In this document: piece after piece, positions 8,388 through 16,237 of the stretch
How the letters are laid out: every line of letters starts with the position of its first letter
Numbering within the stretch: the first letter of the stretch is position 1
Assembly: GCF_934643405.1 (NCBI RefSeq)
Contig: NZ_CAKUCL010000051.1
Span: 1 to 34,952, forward strand
DNA: 34,952 bases
From: an uncultured Actinoplanes sp.
GTDB taxonomy: Bacteria > Actinomycetota > Actinomycetes > Mycobacteriales > Micromonosporaceae
Direction of reading: 5' to 3'
The notes under the pieces: model-generated
Databases searched by the model: none
What the model was told of the DNA's origin: nothing
Seen by the model: the letters and a program-made list of their open reading frames with translations, nothing else
Position numbers and translations under genes: made by a program

Positions 8388-9399
8388 CCTCGTCGGTTCG
8401 CTGGCGGACCATCCGGCGGTAGGACAGCACCGCGTGTCGTCCGAGGGCCTCACCTTCCGGGGTGAGGCCCTCGATCGTCTCCACCCATTTGCGCAGCGCG
8501 GCCTGCTCGTCGTGCCGGTGCGCGTCGTCGAACACCACGGTGGCCGCGTCGGCCAGCCGGTCCTCGAGCACCCGCATCGCCGGGTAGCGTGCGTCCGGCC
8601 CGGTCTTCTCCGGCGGCCCGTCGATCAGCAGCAGGTCCACGCCGCGCACGTCGGCCAGCGCCGTCATGTCGTACCAGGGGAAACTGCGTCCGTCCAGGAC
8701 CACCGGTTGCAGCGGCGCCTCGCGCACCTCGGCCACGTCGGTGAGCCCGTGCGCGGTGAGCGCGGCCCGGGTCTTCGCCGCGTACTCGGGGTCGTGGTCC
8801 AGCGAGACCAGGCGTCCGCCGATCTCCTGCAGCGCGTACGCGATCCACACCGTCGACGTGCCGCTGCCCAGCTCCAGCACGAGCCGTGGCTTGCGGGTGC
8901 GGACCAGGTGCAGCAGGTCGAGCAGGTCGGTGGGGTTGAGCGCGAACCCGCCCGACGAGGGCATCGGCGCCCGCGGCGTGAAGCCCTGGAACAGCTGCAC
9001 CAACGCCTCGACCTCACGGGTCTGCGCGCGCAGCAGCAGATCGGTGCCGTGTGCCGCGGACTTCTGCTGCGCGGCCAGCGTGTCGGTCAGCTCGCGGTGC
9101 CGGTCGCCGGCGTACAGCAACATCTCCTCGACCGCGCCCAGCAGGCGGCGTTGCGTCTGGTCGAGCACCGCCCGCATGTCGGCCTGTGCCCGGCGGTTCG
9201 CCTGCTGCAGCCCGGAGAGCCGGCGGGCGAGCAGCAGCAGACCGCCGAGCAGGGCGGCGACCAGGATGGTCAGCGCGGTCAGCGCGACGCCGAGGTGACC
9301 GGTCAGCGCCGCGGCCGCGACGGCGGCGCCGAGAACGGCCATCCCGCCCAGCGCGATCGCCTGGCGACGGGTCAGGTTCCTCTTCAGCTTGCGCATCAC
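8356..9399 (-). CDS. Membrane-anchored SAM-dependent methyltransferase (Methyltransf_24-like)
   Basis: 347 residues. A basic N-terminus is followed by two hydrophobic stretches (about 15-33 and 37-58), then an alpha-helical coiled-coil stalk (60-140). The class I methyltransferase domain starts near 150: VLELGSGTSTVW (174-185) is the SAM loop, SLDHDPEYA (199-207) the ribose-binding acidic region, LLIDGPPEKTGPDARYP (257-272) the post-II motif, and VVFDDAHRHDE (288-298) the metal- or substrate-binding region. It probably methylates a sugar or glycan at the membrane (inference from context). GTG (9399) and ATG (9396) are adjacent possible starts, with GCGAGG just upstream. It follows the membrane-protein gene by only 6 bp. 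A diverged paralogue is at 16238-17227. Confidence 0.87.
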   Translation of the reverse strand: MMRKLKRNLTRRQAIALGGMAVLGAAVAAAALTGHLGVALTALTILVAALLGGLLLLARRLSGLQQANRRAQADMRAVLDQTQRRLLGAVEEMLLYAGDRHRELTDTLAAQQKSAAHGTDLLLRAQTREVEALVQLFQGFTPRAPMPSSGGFALNPTDLLDLLHLVRTRKPRLVLELGSGTSTVWIAYALQEIGGRLVSLDHDPEYAAKTRAALTAHGLTDVAEVREAPLQPVVLDGRSFPWYDMTALADVRGVDLLLIDGPPEKTGPDARYPAMRVLEDRLADAATVVFDDAHRHDEQAALRKWVETIEGLTPEGEALGRHAVLSYRRMVRQRTDEVWGPTPSPRA

Positions 9400-9405
9400 A
9401 CCTCG

Positions 9406-10977
9406 CTAACGGCCGCGCTCGTCGGTGGTTACGCCCCGGCAGAACGGCATCCCGGACCGCTGCCGGGCGGCGGTGTCCAGTGCCTTGTCGAAGCGGGCCA
9501 GCGTGTACGCCGAGCCCGGGTGGAGCGCCGCGAACTCGGTGCGCAGCGCACAGCGGCGGACCGCGCCGGCCGGTGACCGGTCGAAGTCGGCCATCTCCTG
9601 CGCGACCCGATCGGCGAGCACGGCGGCGGGCGAGGCCATCGTGGTGTCCCGGAACCGCTTGTTCGCGGTCGCCGACACCGAGCCCGTCACGGCCAGCAGC
9701 ACCACCGTCGCGGTCAGCCGGCGCCGGCCACGCAGCATCGGGGTCACGGCCGCCACCACGAGGCCGCCGGCCGTGGTGGTCACCGCCGAGTCGCGCCAGC
9801 CCAGGCCCCAGCGGCCGGCCGTGACCATCTGCTGCACGTCCACGTTGAGCGAGCCCATGACGGCGCCGAGGGCGACCAGCACACCGCCGGTGGCGGCCAC
9901 GGCCACGGCGGCCCGGCGGTCGACCGCGGGCAACCGGGGCAGGTCCCGGACGGCCTGCCAGGCCAGCAGTCCGAGGATCACCAGGGCGGCGATCAGCACC
10001 ACTCCGCCCAGCCAGGGGCGCGAGCTGCCGCCGGTGACCGCGCCACGCCACATCAGTGGCGGCAACCAGGCGAAAAGCCGTACCGGAAGGGAGGTTGCCG
10101 TCTCCAATCCCAGGTGGATGTCCGAGCCCTTGTAGCACGGGCCGGCCGCGCAGTAGCGCTGGATGACCACCCGGACCGCCAGGAAGATCGGCAGAAAACC
10201 GGCCCACAGCAGGGCCAGCGCGCGGACCGGCGGCCCGGTGAAGAGCCGCCGCCACGGCACCTCGAGCACCAGGCGGCCGCGGACCAGGACGGCGACGGTG
10301 GCCAGCGGCGGGGCCAGGTACGCGATCTCGTTGAACGCGGCCAGCGCGGCGCCACCGGCCAGCAGCAGGGGGATCCACCACAGCCGGAACCTGGTGGCGA
10401 AGCCGATCCGGCAGAGCGACGCGGCCACCGCCAGCACCAGTGCCGCGGACGCGAAGTAGAGACCGCCGAACAGCACCGCCGGGCTCGATCCGCCGGCCGC
10501 GACGAAGCCCATCGCGACCGCGAACGGTGTAACAGCGGCCAATGTGGACGGTGGCTGGCGGAACAGCGGGGTGCGGGCGACGACGCTCTCGGCGAGCAGC
10601 GTCGCGGCGAGGCAGACAAGCACCGCGGACAGGAACGAGACCAGACGCAGGGCCACGTTCGCGGGCAGGCCGACCGTGTCGCCCAGGGTGTACGCGGCCA
10701 GGTCGAGCGCCTTCTCCAGCATCCGGCCGAACAACCGGAAGTTGCCCATCCGCAGATAACCGGGCAGCGAGCCGGTGGTGTGCGGCCCGATCCGCAGCGG
10801 GTCGTCGCGGAACAGGCCGCCGTGCCAGTAGATGTTGAACCGGTGATCGCGGGTCGGCGCCAGCGCGATCAGCGGCGCGAGCACCACCAGCGGCGCCAGG
10901 ACGGCGCGCAGCAGAGCCCGCCGCCACAGCACGCCGGCCGTCGGTCCCTCCAGCACAAAACGCATCCGCCCGTCCAC
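9406..10977 (-). CDS. Polytopic membrane protein, paralogue of 1060-2607; possible GT-C-like transferase
   Basis: 523 residues from the GTG at 10977; an ATG at 10965 would remove four. Multiple membrane helices. Conserved with the other copy are DHRFNIYWHGG (44-54), the leucine-rich first helix, AAFNEIAYLAPPLAT, the cysteine motif CAAGPCYKGSDIHLG, LPPLMW, LNVDVQQM, GWRDS, ANKRFRD, RVAQEMADFD and RRCALRTEF. The cysteines and the C-terminal domain probably face outside. Here the next gene is a methyltransferase (6 bp gap) rather than a GT2, so the membrane protein is the constant part of the cassette and its 3' neighbour varies. I do not recognise the family. A glycan-transfer or polymerisation role is inferred only from position. 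Confidence 0.8.
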   Translation of the reverse strand: MDGRMRFVLEGPTAGVLWRRALLRAVLAPLVVLAPLIALAPTRDHRFNIYWHGGLFRDDPLRIGPHTTGSLPGYLRMGNFRLFGRMLEKALDLAAYTLGDTVGLPANVALRLVSFLSAVLVCLAATLLAESVVARTPLFRQPPSTLAAVTPFAVAMGFVAAGGSSPAVLFGGLYFASAALVLAVAASLCRIGFATRFRLWWIPLLLAGGAALAAFNEIAYLAPPLATVAVLVRGRLVLEVPWRRLFTGPPVRALALLWAGFLPIFLAVRVVIQRYCAAGPCYKGSDIHLGLETATSLPVRLFAWLPPLMWRGAVTGGSSRPWLGGVVLIAALVILGLLAWQAVRDLPRLPAVDRRAAVAVAATGGVLVALGAVMGSLNVDVQQMVTAGRWGLGWRDSAVTTTAGGLVVAAVTPMLRGRRRLTATVVLLAVTGSVSATANKRFRDTTMASPAAVLADRVAQEMADFDRSPAGAVRRCALRTEFAALHPGSAYTLARFDKALDTAARQRSGMPFCRGVTTDERGR

Positions 10978-10996
10978 GCAGCCACCAACGAGTCGA

Positions 10997-11620
10997 TCAG
11001 GCGGCGGTTTCGAGCAGCCTCGCCAACGTGGGTGGGTCGCGGGGGTCGACGACCACCGCGCGGGCGGCCCGGTGATCGCGGCAGAGCTGGGCGATCCGGC
11101 CGGCCAGCAGCGCCTCCCAGCCGGGTCCCGGCTCGTGGCGTTCCCACGTCCGGGGGTCCGGCAGATATTCCAGAACCACGCCCGGAACCCGCAGCCCGCG
11201 CAGCGTCGGCTGGTCGGTCACCACCACCGGCACGTGGTCGGCGTCCACCAGGATCCGCTGGCGCAGCGCGCGGACCAGCGCGTACGACGCCGGCCCGGAC
11301 AGCCCCACGGCGACGTACACGCGGGCCGGCACCGACGCGGGCGCCGGCCTGCGACGGGCGGCCGGCAGATCGGGGCGGCGGCGCAGGAGACGGGCGGCGC
11401 GGCCGGCGATGGTCGGGCCGTTGCGCACCGGATCGCGGGCCAGGTCGACCAGGGCCCGGCCGAGCCGGTAGGAACGGCTGCGACGCAGTGCCAGCACCAG
11501 CTCCCGGTTGCGGTCCCGTTCCCGTACCGCCTCGTCCCGCTCGTCCTCGACGCAGCGCAACCGGCCGCTGAGCGTGGCCGCCTCCCAGCGCGCCAGCGAC
11601 AGATCATCGATGTCCGGCAT
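10997..11620 (-). CDS. Small coiled-coil protein of the glycan cassette, paralogue of 4757-5422
   Basis: 207 residues. The ATG at 11620 has an excellent ribosome site (GGGAGG, 6-7 nt upstream) and lies 17 bp inside the end of the upstream tandem-GT gene, so the two are co-translated. Residues 9-60 are a charged coiled coil (LARWEAATLSGRLRCVEDER onward). SRSYRLGRALVDLARDPVR follows, matching SESYKLGYGLVSLIKDPVH in the other copy. The alpha/beta half has VYVAVGLSG, DADHVPVVVTD, VPGVVLEYLPDPRTWERHE and VVVDPRDPPTLARLLE. The shared YLPDxxTWERH block and the constant position after a tandem GT argue for a conserved functional link. No catalytic motif is evident. Confidence 0.82.
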   Translation of the reverse strand: MPDIDDLSLARWEAATLSGRLRCVEDERDEAVRERDRNRELVLALRRSRSYRLGRALVDLARDPVRNGPTIAGRAARLLRRRPDLPAARRRPAPASVPARVYVAVGLSGPASYALVRALRQRILVDADHVPVVVTDQPTLRGLRVPGVVLEYLPDPRTWERHEPGPGWEALLAGRIAQLCRDHRAARAVVVDPRDPPTLARLLETAA

Positions 11621-13643
11621 GATCAACCTCCCGGCAGTGCCCGGCCAGCCAGGCGGCCGCGTCCGCGGCGCCGTTACCGAAAGCCAAGTCCCCGCAACGA
11701 CGGCTGAGCGCTTCGCGGGCCGCCGGGTCGGCGAGCCTTTCCAGCGCCGCGGCCGCCTCCTCGTCATCGGTCGCACACAGCGCCACGCCGGCTGCCGCGG
11801 CGAATCGGGCCCGGGCCAGCTCGTCGTCCGGGGCCTGCGGATCCGGCACGAAGACCGTCGGCACCCGCGCCCCGATCAGCTCGTGAAAGTTCGTGTAGTC
11901 GGCGCGCGACACGGCCAGCGCCACCTCGCCCAGCCGCTCGGCGCCGACCTCGATCGTCCGGAAGCCGGGCAGGCTCGCCTCGACACCCCGGCAGAGCAGG
12001 GTGCGTTCCCGCGTACGGCGTGCCACCGCCACCGGCAGCGAGGTGATCGGGTCGACCGTACTCACCCCGGATCGCGCCGCCGTGGTCCAGCCCTCGTCCC
12101 CGGCCGCCGCGAACTCGCCCGGCTCGAGAATGCCGGCGAACACCGACCCCCGGGTGGCCCACTCGCCGCCGTCGCCCCGGCGCCACATCGCCGGCCGCAG
12201 CCAGAGCCAGCGCGGTGTCTCGTCCTCCCGGACGGCCGCAACGATGCCGTCGTGCGGCAGACCACCGACCAGGACGGCCCGCGGTCGATACAGCTCGATC
12301 AGGTGCCGCAGCCGGTCGCGGACGAAGCCGGTCCACCGGTCCCGCGGCGCGCCGAGATCACCGGCGTCCGGAAGGTACTCGGTGAGCATTCCGGCCGCGT
12401 GCGCCTCGGCCAGACCCGTGGAGCCGGCCACCACCACCGCGTCCAGATCGGACGGCAGATACCGCGCGATGGCCCGGAACCGGTCGATGTCGTCGCCGAC
12501 CAGCAGCACCTTGCGCGGCGGCCGGGACAGCACCTCCGCGGAGTGCGCGCGGGCGATCTGGCGGGCGGCCGGCGGCAGCACGCCGAGCGAGGCCAGCCGG
12601 GCGATGTGCGAGGCGCTGCCGAAATGCTCCATGACGTAGGCCCGGGCCCGGCGCACCAACGCGTCGTAGGCCGGCCGGTCCGCGTGCAGGCGGCGCACCA
12701 GATCGCGCACGCCGGCCGGATCGGTGTAGAGCGCGGCGTCGCCGAACAGGGAGCGGAAATGCGGGCCGACGATCACCGGCACCCCGCTGGCCATCGCCTC
12801 GAGGATGGTCCGGCCGAACGCCTCGAGCCAGTCCGGGTCGTGGAAGTACACGAAGAAGTCCAGGCCGGCCAGGAAGTCCTGGGGTGCCTCGGCGCCGAAC
12901 TCCACGACGTCCCACGAGTCCGGGCAGCGGCCCAGCCGCCGTACGCCGATCTCGCCGCCGCCGAGGATGCGCACCTTGATGTCGTCGCTGTCCGGGTAGG
13001 CCTGCAGCAGCTCACCCGGATCGCGCGGCCACTTCACCGGGTCGGGCCGGCCGTGCCGGCCGATCACCGGTGTCCGCCCGGACCGGCGGCGGCGTTCCAC
13101 CTGCCAGTCGGCCACGTCGATGATCTCGTGCCAGTCGGTGTCCGGCAGCGTGGTGCGCGGCGCGACCCGCAGCACGTTCTCCCGCACCTGGCCGCTGATC
13201 GGCGCCCACACCACGCCGTGCCCGAAGTGGCGCTCGATCCGCTCGCGGACCTCGGCGAAGACGTAGTAGCGCTGGTCGTCGCTCTCGTCGCCGGGCGGCT
13301 GGTTGAGCACGACGATCGTGTGGTCGGCGCGCACCTTCGGCACCACCGCCGGGTCCTCGGTGAAGATGCGCGGCTGGCGGATCAGCAGCACCCGGGCCTC
13401 GATCTCGGCGCCGTCGTCGTGTGCCAGGTCGGCGAGGCCGTCACGCAGGCATTCACGTATGCGGGACTGGAACGGCCGGGCGTGCCGCAGATGCGGGGAC
13501 GGCACGTGGATGAGCACGGTGGACAGTCCGGCGGCGGCCTGGGCCCGCACCTCGGCGACGATGCTCGCCGAGTTTCCGCCCGGATATCTCAGGTCGGACA
13601 GGATGGCCACGTCGTACACGGCATGGTCAACGACGGGAACCAA
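11604..13643 (-). CDS. Tandem glycosyltransferase with degenerate C-terminal module, paralogue of 5436-7625
   Basis: 679 residues. The N-terminal GT4-like module is well preserved: VAILSDLRYPGGNSASI, INQPPGD-like NQPPGDE, IGRHGRPDPVKWPRDP, ILGGGE, and DWLEAFGRTILEAMASGVPVI. The C-terminal module has decayed compared with the other copy. The glycine-rich loop GAGMGHLSRL is replaced by GDDIDRFRAIARYL, and the segment holding AVLLQLGAGNIND is missing, which accounts for the shorter length. FHELIGARVPTVFVPDP and the tail LAFGNGAADAAAWLAG remain. The second module therefore probably no longer transfers sugar and may be structural. The start is uncertain: the TTG at 13643 gives MVPVVDHAVYDVAILSD, and a GTG at 13619 is an alternative. 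Neither has a good ribosome site. Confidence 0.82.
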   Translation of the reverse strand: MVPVVDHAVYDVAILSDLRYPGGNSASIVAEVRAQAAAGLSTVLIHVPSPHLRHARPFQSRIRECLRDGLADLAHDDGAEIEARVLLIRQPRIFTEDPAVVPKVRADHTIVVLNQPPGDESDDQRYYVFAEVRERIERHFGHGVVWAPISGQVRENVLRVAPRTTLPDTDWHEIIDVADWQVERRRRSGRTPVIGRHGRPDPVKWPRDPGELLQAYPDSDDIKVRILGGGEIGVRRLGRCPDSWDVVEFGAEAPQDFLAGLDFFVYFHDPDWLEAFGRTILEAMASGVPVIVGPHFRSLFGDAALYTDPAGVRDLVRRLHADRPAYDALVRRARAYVMEHFGSASHIARLASLGVLPPAARQIARAHSAEVLSRPPRKVLLVGDDIDRFRAIARYLPSDLDAVVVAGSTGLAEAHAAGMLTEYLPDAGDLGAPRDRWTGFVRDRLRHLIELYRPRAVLVGGLPHDGIVAAVREDETPRWLWLRPAMWRRGDGGEWATRGSVFAGILEPGEFAAAGDEGWTTAARSGVSTVDPITSLPVAVARRTRERTLLCRGVEASLPGFRTIEVGAERLGEVALAVSRADYTNFHELIGARVPTVFVPDPQAPDDELARARFAAAAGVALCATDDEEAAAALERLADPAAREALSRRCGDLAFGNGAADAAAWLAGHCREVDHAGHR

Positions 13644-13715
13644 CAGGGCGATACGGACAATTCACCCGAGTCCTTGGCTCGTTAAAGCCATGAGTGCCGA
13701 ACGAGGAGGACCGGA

Positions 13716-15995
13716 ATGCGCGACCCCCACCCGCTCGCCGTCGCGGCGTTGCAGGCCCGCTCGATCGCCGCGCGGGGCCCGCTCGCCCGCGCGGCCGGGG
13801 CGGCGTCGGCCGCCGAGCTGATCGCGGGGGCGCCGGCCGACCCGTGGATCGCCGGCGAGCTGGCGCGGGTGATCGCGCTGCAGGAACTGACCCGCGACGA
13901 CCTGGCCCACGCGATGACCGTGCTGGGGCGGCTGCGCCGGGCGGCCACCATCGCCCCGGAACATCAAGGGCTGCACTGCCAACTGGCGTACGGGACGGGC
14001 GATCGCGCCCTGACGAAGGCGCTCCTGGCCGAATACGCCGGGGTGGCCGAGCCGATCCGGACGGCGTTGACGCTCGACCTCGCCAATCCCTTCGCCGGCG
14101 GCGACGGGTCGGGCTGGGACATCGGGATGCTGTTGCCGGGGCCGTCCGTGCGGGTCCTGGACGGCAGCGGTCCGCCCCTCGACCGTCTCGCCACCGGACC
14201 CGTGCAGCGGGTCGGGCATCCCCGCCGGATCACCACGATCGTGACGACGTTCCGCCCCGATCAGGCACTGCTCACCGCCGTACGGTCGCTGGTCGCGCAG
14301 ACCTGGACGAATCACGAGATCCTCGTGGTCGACGACGGGTCGCCGGCCTCGTTCGACGCCGTCCTGCGATCCGCCGCGGCGATCGACCCTCGCGTCCGGA
14401 TCATCCGCATGGTCGCGAACGGGGGAACCTACGTCGCCCGCAACGCCGGCCTGGACGTGGCCACCGGCGACTTCGTGACCTTCCAGGACTCGGACGACTG
14501 GTCCCATCCGGCCCGGCTGGAGCGGCAGGTCGCGCCGCTGCTCGCCGACGACGCGATCTTCTCGACCACCTCGGTCGGCATGCGCGTCACGCCGGAACTC
14601 GTGCTCACCCGGCCCGGCGTCGAGCAGACCCGCTCGTACAACCTCTCGTCCCTGATGATCCGCCGGACCGCCGCGCTGACCCGGGTGGGGCACCTCGACC
14701 CGGTCCGCAAGGGCGCCGACGCCGAATACGTCGAACGGGCCCGCGCCGTCTTCGGCCGCCCGGCCACCAGACACCTCACCGGCGCGCCCCTGGCCCTGAT
14801 CCGGCTCTCCCCCGGATCGCTGTCCAGCGCCGACTACCGGACCGGCTGGATGCACCCGGCCCGCCGCTCGTACCTGTCGGCCTTCCAGACGTGGCACGCC
14901 TCGATCCGGCGCGGCGCCGCCGAGGCGACCACCCCGCGGGCCTTCGCGGCACCCCGGCGGCTGCGCGGCGAGACCGGCGCCAAGGCCTACGACGTGGTGC
15001 TGGCCGGCGACTGGACCACCGCCGGCGGCGCGGGTGTGGCCGGCATCGGCCGGTTGCAGGCGCTCACCCGGCGCGGGTTGCGCGCGGCCCTGCTCCAGCT
15101 GGACGTCCTGACCAACCTGCGCGGCGGGCCGCAGAACCTGGACCCGGCCGTGCAGGAACTGATCAACTCGGGCGACCTCACCCAGGTCGAGCTCACCGAC
15201 GACGTACGGACCCGGCTGGTCGTGGCCCGCTCGGCCCGGGTGTTGCAGCACGCCCCCGACCTGGACAGCCACGTACGCGCGCAACGTGTCGTGATCGAGG
15301 CCGACACGGTCTCCCGGTCCGCCGCCGCGGCGGCCCGCCGCCTGTTCGGCCGCCGTCCGCTGTGGGCCCCCGCCGGCCCGGACGGCCGCCGGCTGCTCAC
15401 CGACGCGCTCGACGGGGACGGGCTGACCGCGCTCGACCTGCCCGGCACGGTCGACGCCGGGCAGTGGCGGCTGGACCGTCGCGGCCCGCGCGCCGACCGT
15501 CCGGTGGTGGGCCGCACCTGCCACGGCGGCCGGGCCGAATGGCAACGGTTGCGCGACGAGCTGCCGGACAGCGCCCGCGTCGACGTGCGGCTGCTCGACG
15601 CCGACGGCACGGCGGCGGGATCGTTCGGCCGGTTCGGCACGCCCCGCAGCTGGCTCGTCTACACCCCCGCCGACGTGAGCCTGCGCTCGTTCCTCTACCA
15701 GATCGACTTCTACCTGCACCTGCCGCCGGCCGGTGCCCCCGCCGACCCCTCGCCGGATCTGCTGGCCGCGCTGGCCGCCGGCTGCGTGGTCGTGCTGCCC
15801 TACCGGTATGCGGCCACGTTCGGCGAGGCGGCGGTCTACTGCGCGCCGGACGAGGTGCCGGACACCGTCCGGATGCTGCACGAGGACCGGCGGCGGCTGC
15901 GGGAGCAGAGCGCCCGCGGCCCGGAGTTCGTGCGCCGGCACCACGGGCACGAGGTGTACGCCGAGCGGGTGGCCCGGCTGGCAACGCAAGGGTGA
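13716..15995 (+). CDS. GT2 glycosyltransferase fused to a C-terminal GT-B-like module
   Basis: 759 residues; ATG at 13716 with AGGAGG 6 nt upstream. Residues 1-165 are an Ala/Leu-rich helical region. The GT2 domain runs about 171-345: TTIVTTFRPD, VVDDGSPAS (204-212), GGTYVARNAGLD, and FQDSDDWSHP (256-265) with the DxD. WMHPARRSYLSAF (378-390) follows. The C-terminal third has YDVVLAGDW, then a GT4-like end: IDFYLHLPP, ALAAGCVVVLP and FGEAAVYC. That end resembles the GT4 module of the tandem GTs (DFFVYFHDP, ASGVPVI, FEDAALY). It is divergent from the tandem GT at 13643 across a 72-bp gap. A paralogue is at 17227-19677. A two-domain glycan-extending enzyme is likely; substrates are unknown. Confidence 0.87.
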   Translation: MRDPHPLAVAALQARSIAARGPLARAAGAASAAELIAGAPADPWIAGELARVIALQELTRDDLAHAMTVLGRLRRAATIAPEHQGLHCQLAYGTGDRALTKALLAEYAGVAEPIRTALTLDLANPFAGGDGSGWDIGMLLPGPSVRVLDGSGPPLDRLATGPVQRVGHPRRITTIVTTFRPDQALLTAVRSLVAQTWTNHEILVVDDGSPASFDAVLRSAAAIDPRVRIIRMVANGGTYVARNAGLDVATGDFVTFQDSDDWSHPARLERQVAPLLADDAIFSTTSVGMRVTPELVLTRPGVEQTRSYNLSSLMIRRTAALTRVGHLDPVRKGADAEYVERARAVFGRPATRHLTGAPLALIRLSPGSLSSADYRTGWMHPARRSYLSAFQTWHASIRRGAAEATTPRAFAAPRRLRGETGAKAYDVVLAGDWTTAGGAGVAGIGRLQALTRRGLRAALLQLDVLTNLRGGPQNLDPAVQELINSGDLTQVELTDDVRTRLVVARSARVLQHAPDLDSHVRAQRVVIEADTVSRSAAAAARRLFGRRPLWAPAGPDGRRLLTDALDGDGLTALDLPGTVDAGQWRLDRRGPRADRPVVGRTCHGGRAEWQRLRDELPDSARVDVRLLDADGTAAGSFGRFGTPRSWLVYTPADVSLRSFLYQIDFYLHLPPAGAPADPSPDLLAALAAGCVVVLPYRYAATFGEAAVYCAPDEVPDTVRMLHEDRRRLREQSARGPEFVRRHHGHEVYAERVARLATQG

Positions 15996-16025
15996 CCGGC
16001 GTCGCGATCGAGCGCGGGAAACTGA

Positions 16026-16057
16026 GCGACCCCGCCGTGGGGGGACGGCGGGGTCGC
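16026..16057. terminator. Strong terminator hairpin
   Basis: GCGACCCCGCCGT (16026-16038), loop GGGGGG, ACGGCGGGGTCGC (16045-16057): a perfect 13-bp stem 30 bp past the GT2 fusion stop. It lies between convergent genes and probably ends transcription from both sides. Confidence 0.85.
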
Positions 16058-16091
16058 GGGTCACGGCACGCAGGGGAACGTTGCCGCGACG

Positions 16092-16111
16092 GGACCGGCG
16101 GGGGCCGGTCC
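16092..16111. terminator. Second terminator hairpin
   Basis: GGACCGGC (16092-16099), loop GGGG, GCCGGTCC (16104-16111): a perfect 8-bp stem, 34 bp from the stronger hairpin, in the same 242-bp convergent gap. Likely a back-up terminator, mainly for the minus-strand methyltransferase transcript. Confidence 0.65.
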
Positions 16112-16237
16112 AGCGTCACTGTCTTACGCCATGTCAGATCGGTTGCCGCCCGCCCCGCTTGACGGATCCACCGGTTGCGACCCGGTCACCCTTGCGTTGC
16201 CGGCCGGGCCACCCGGCTGGCCGTGGTGGATGCCGGG

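Larger units (their letters stand above)
15966..16215. repeat. 34-bp inverted repeat flanking the convergent terminators
   Basis: The copy at 15966-15999 (CGGGTGGCCCGG...GGTGACCGG) and the reverse complement of 16182-16215 match at 33 of 34 positions, separated by 182 bp. A further GTCGC matches beyond a 1-nt bulge. The left copy encodes the last residues RVARLATQG and stop of the GT2 fusion gene. The right copy, read on minus just past the methyltransferase stop, spells RVARPATQG and stop with no gene attached. It looks like the orphan 3' end of a second copy of the GT gene. Confidence 0.85.
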
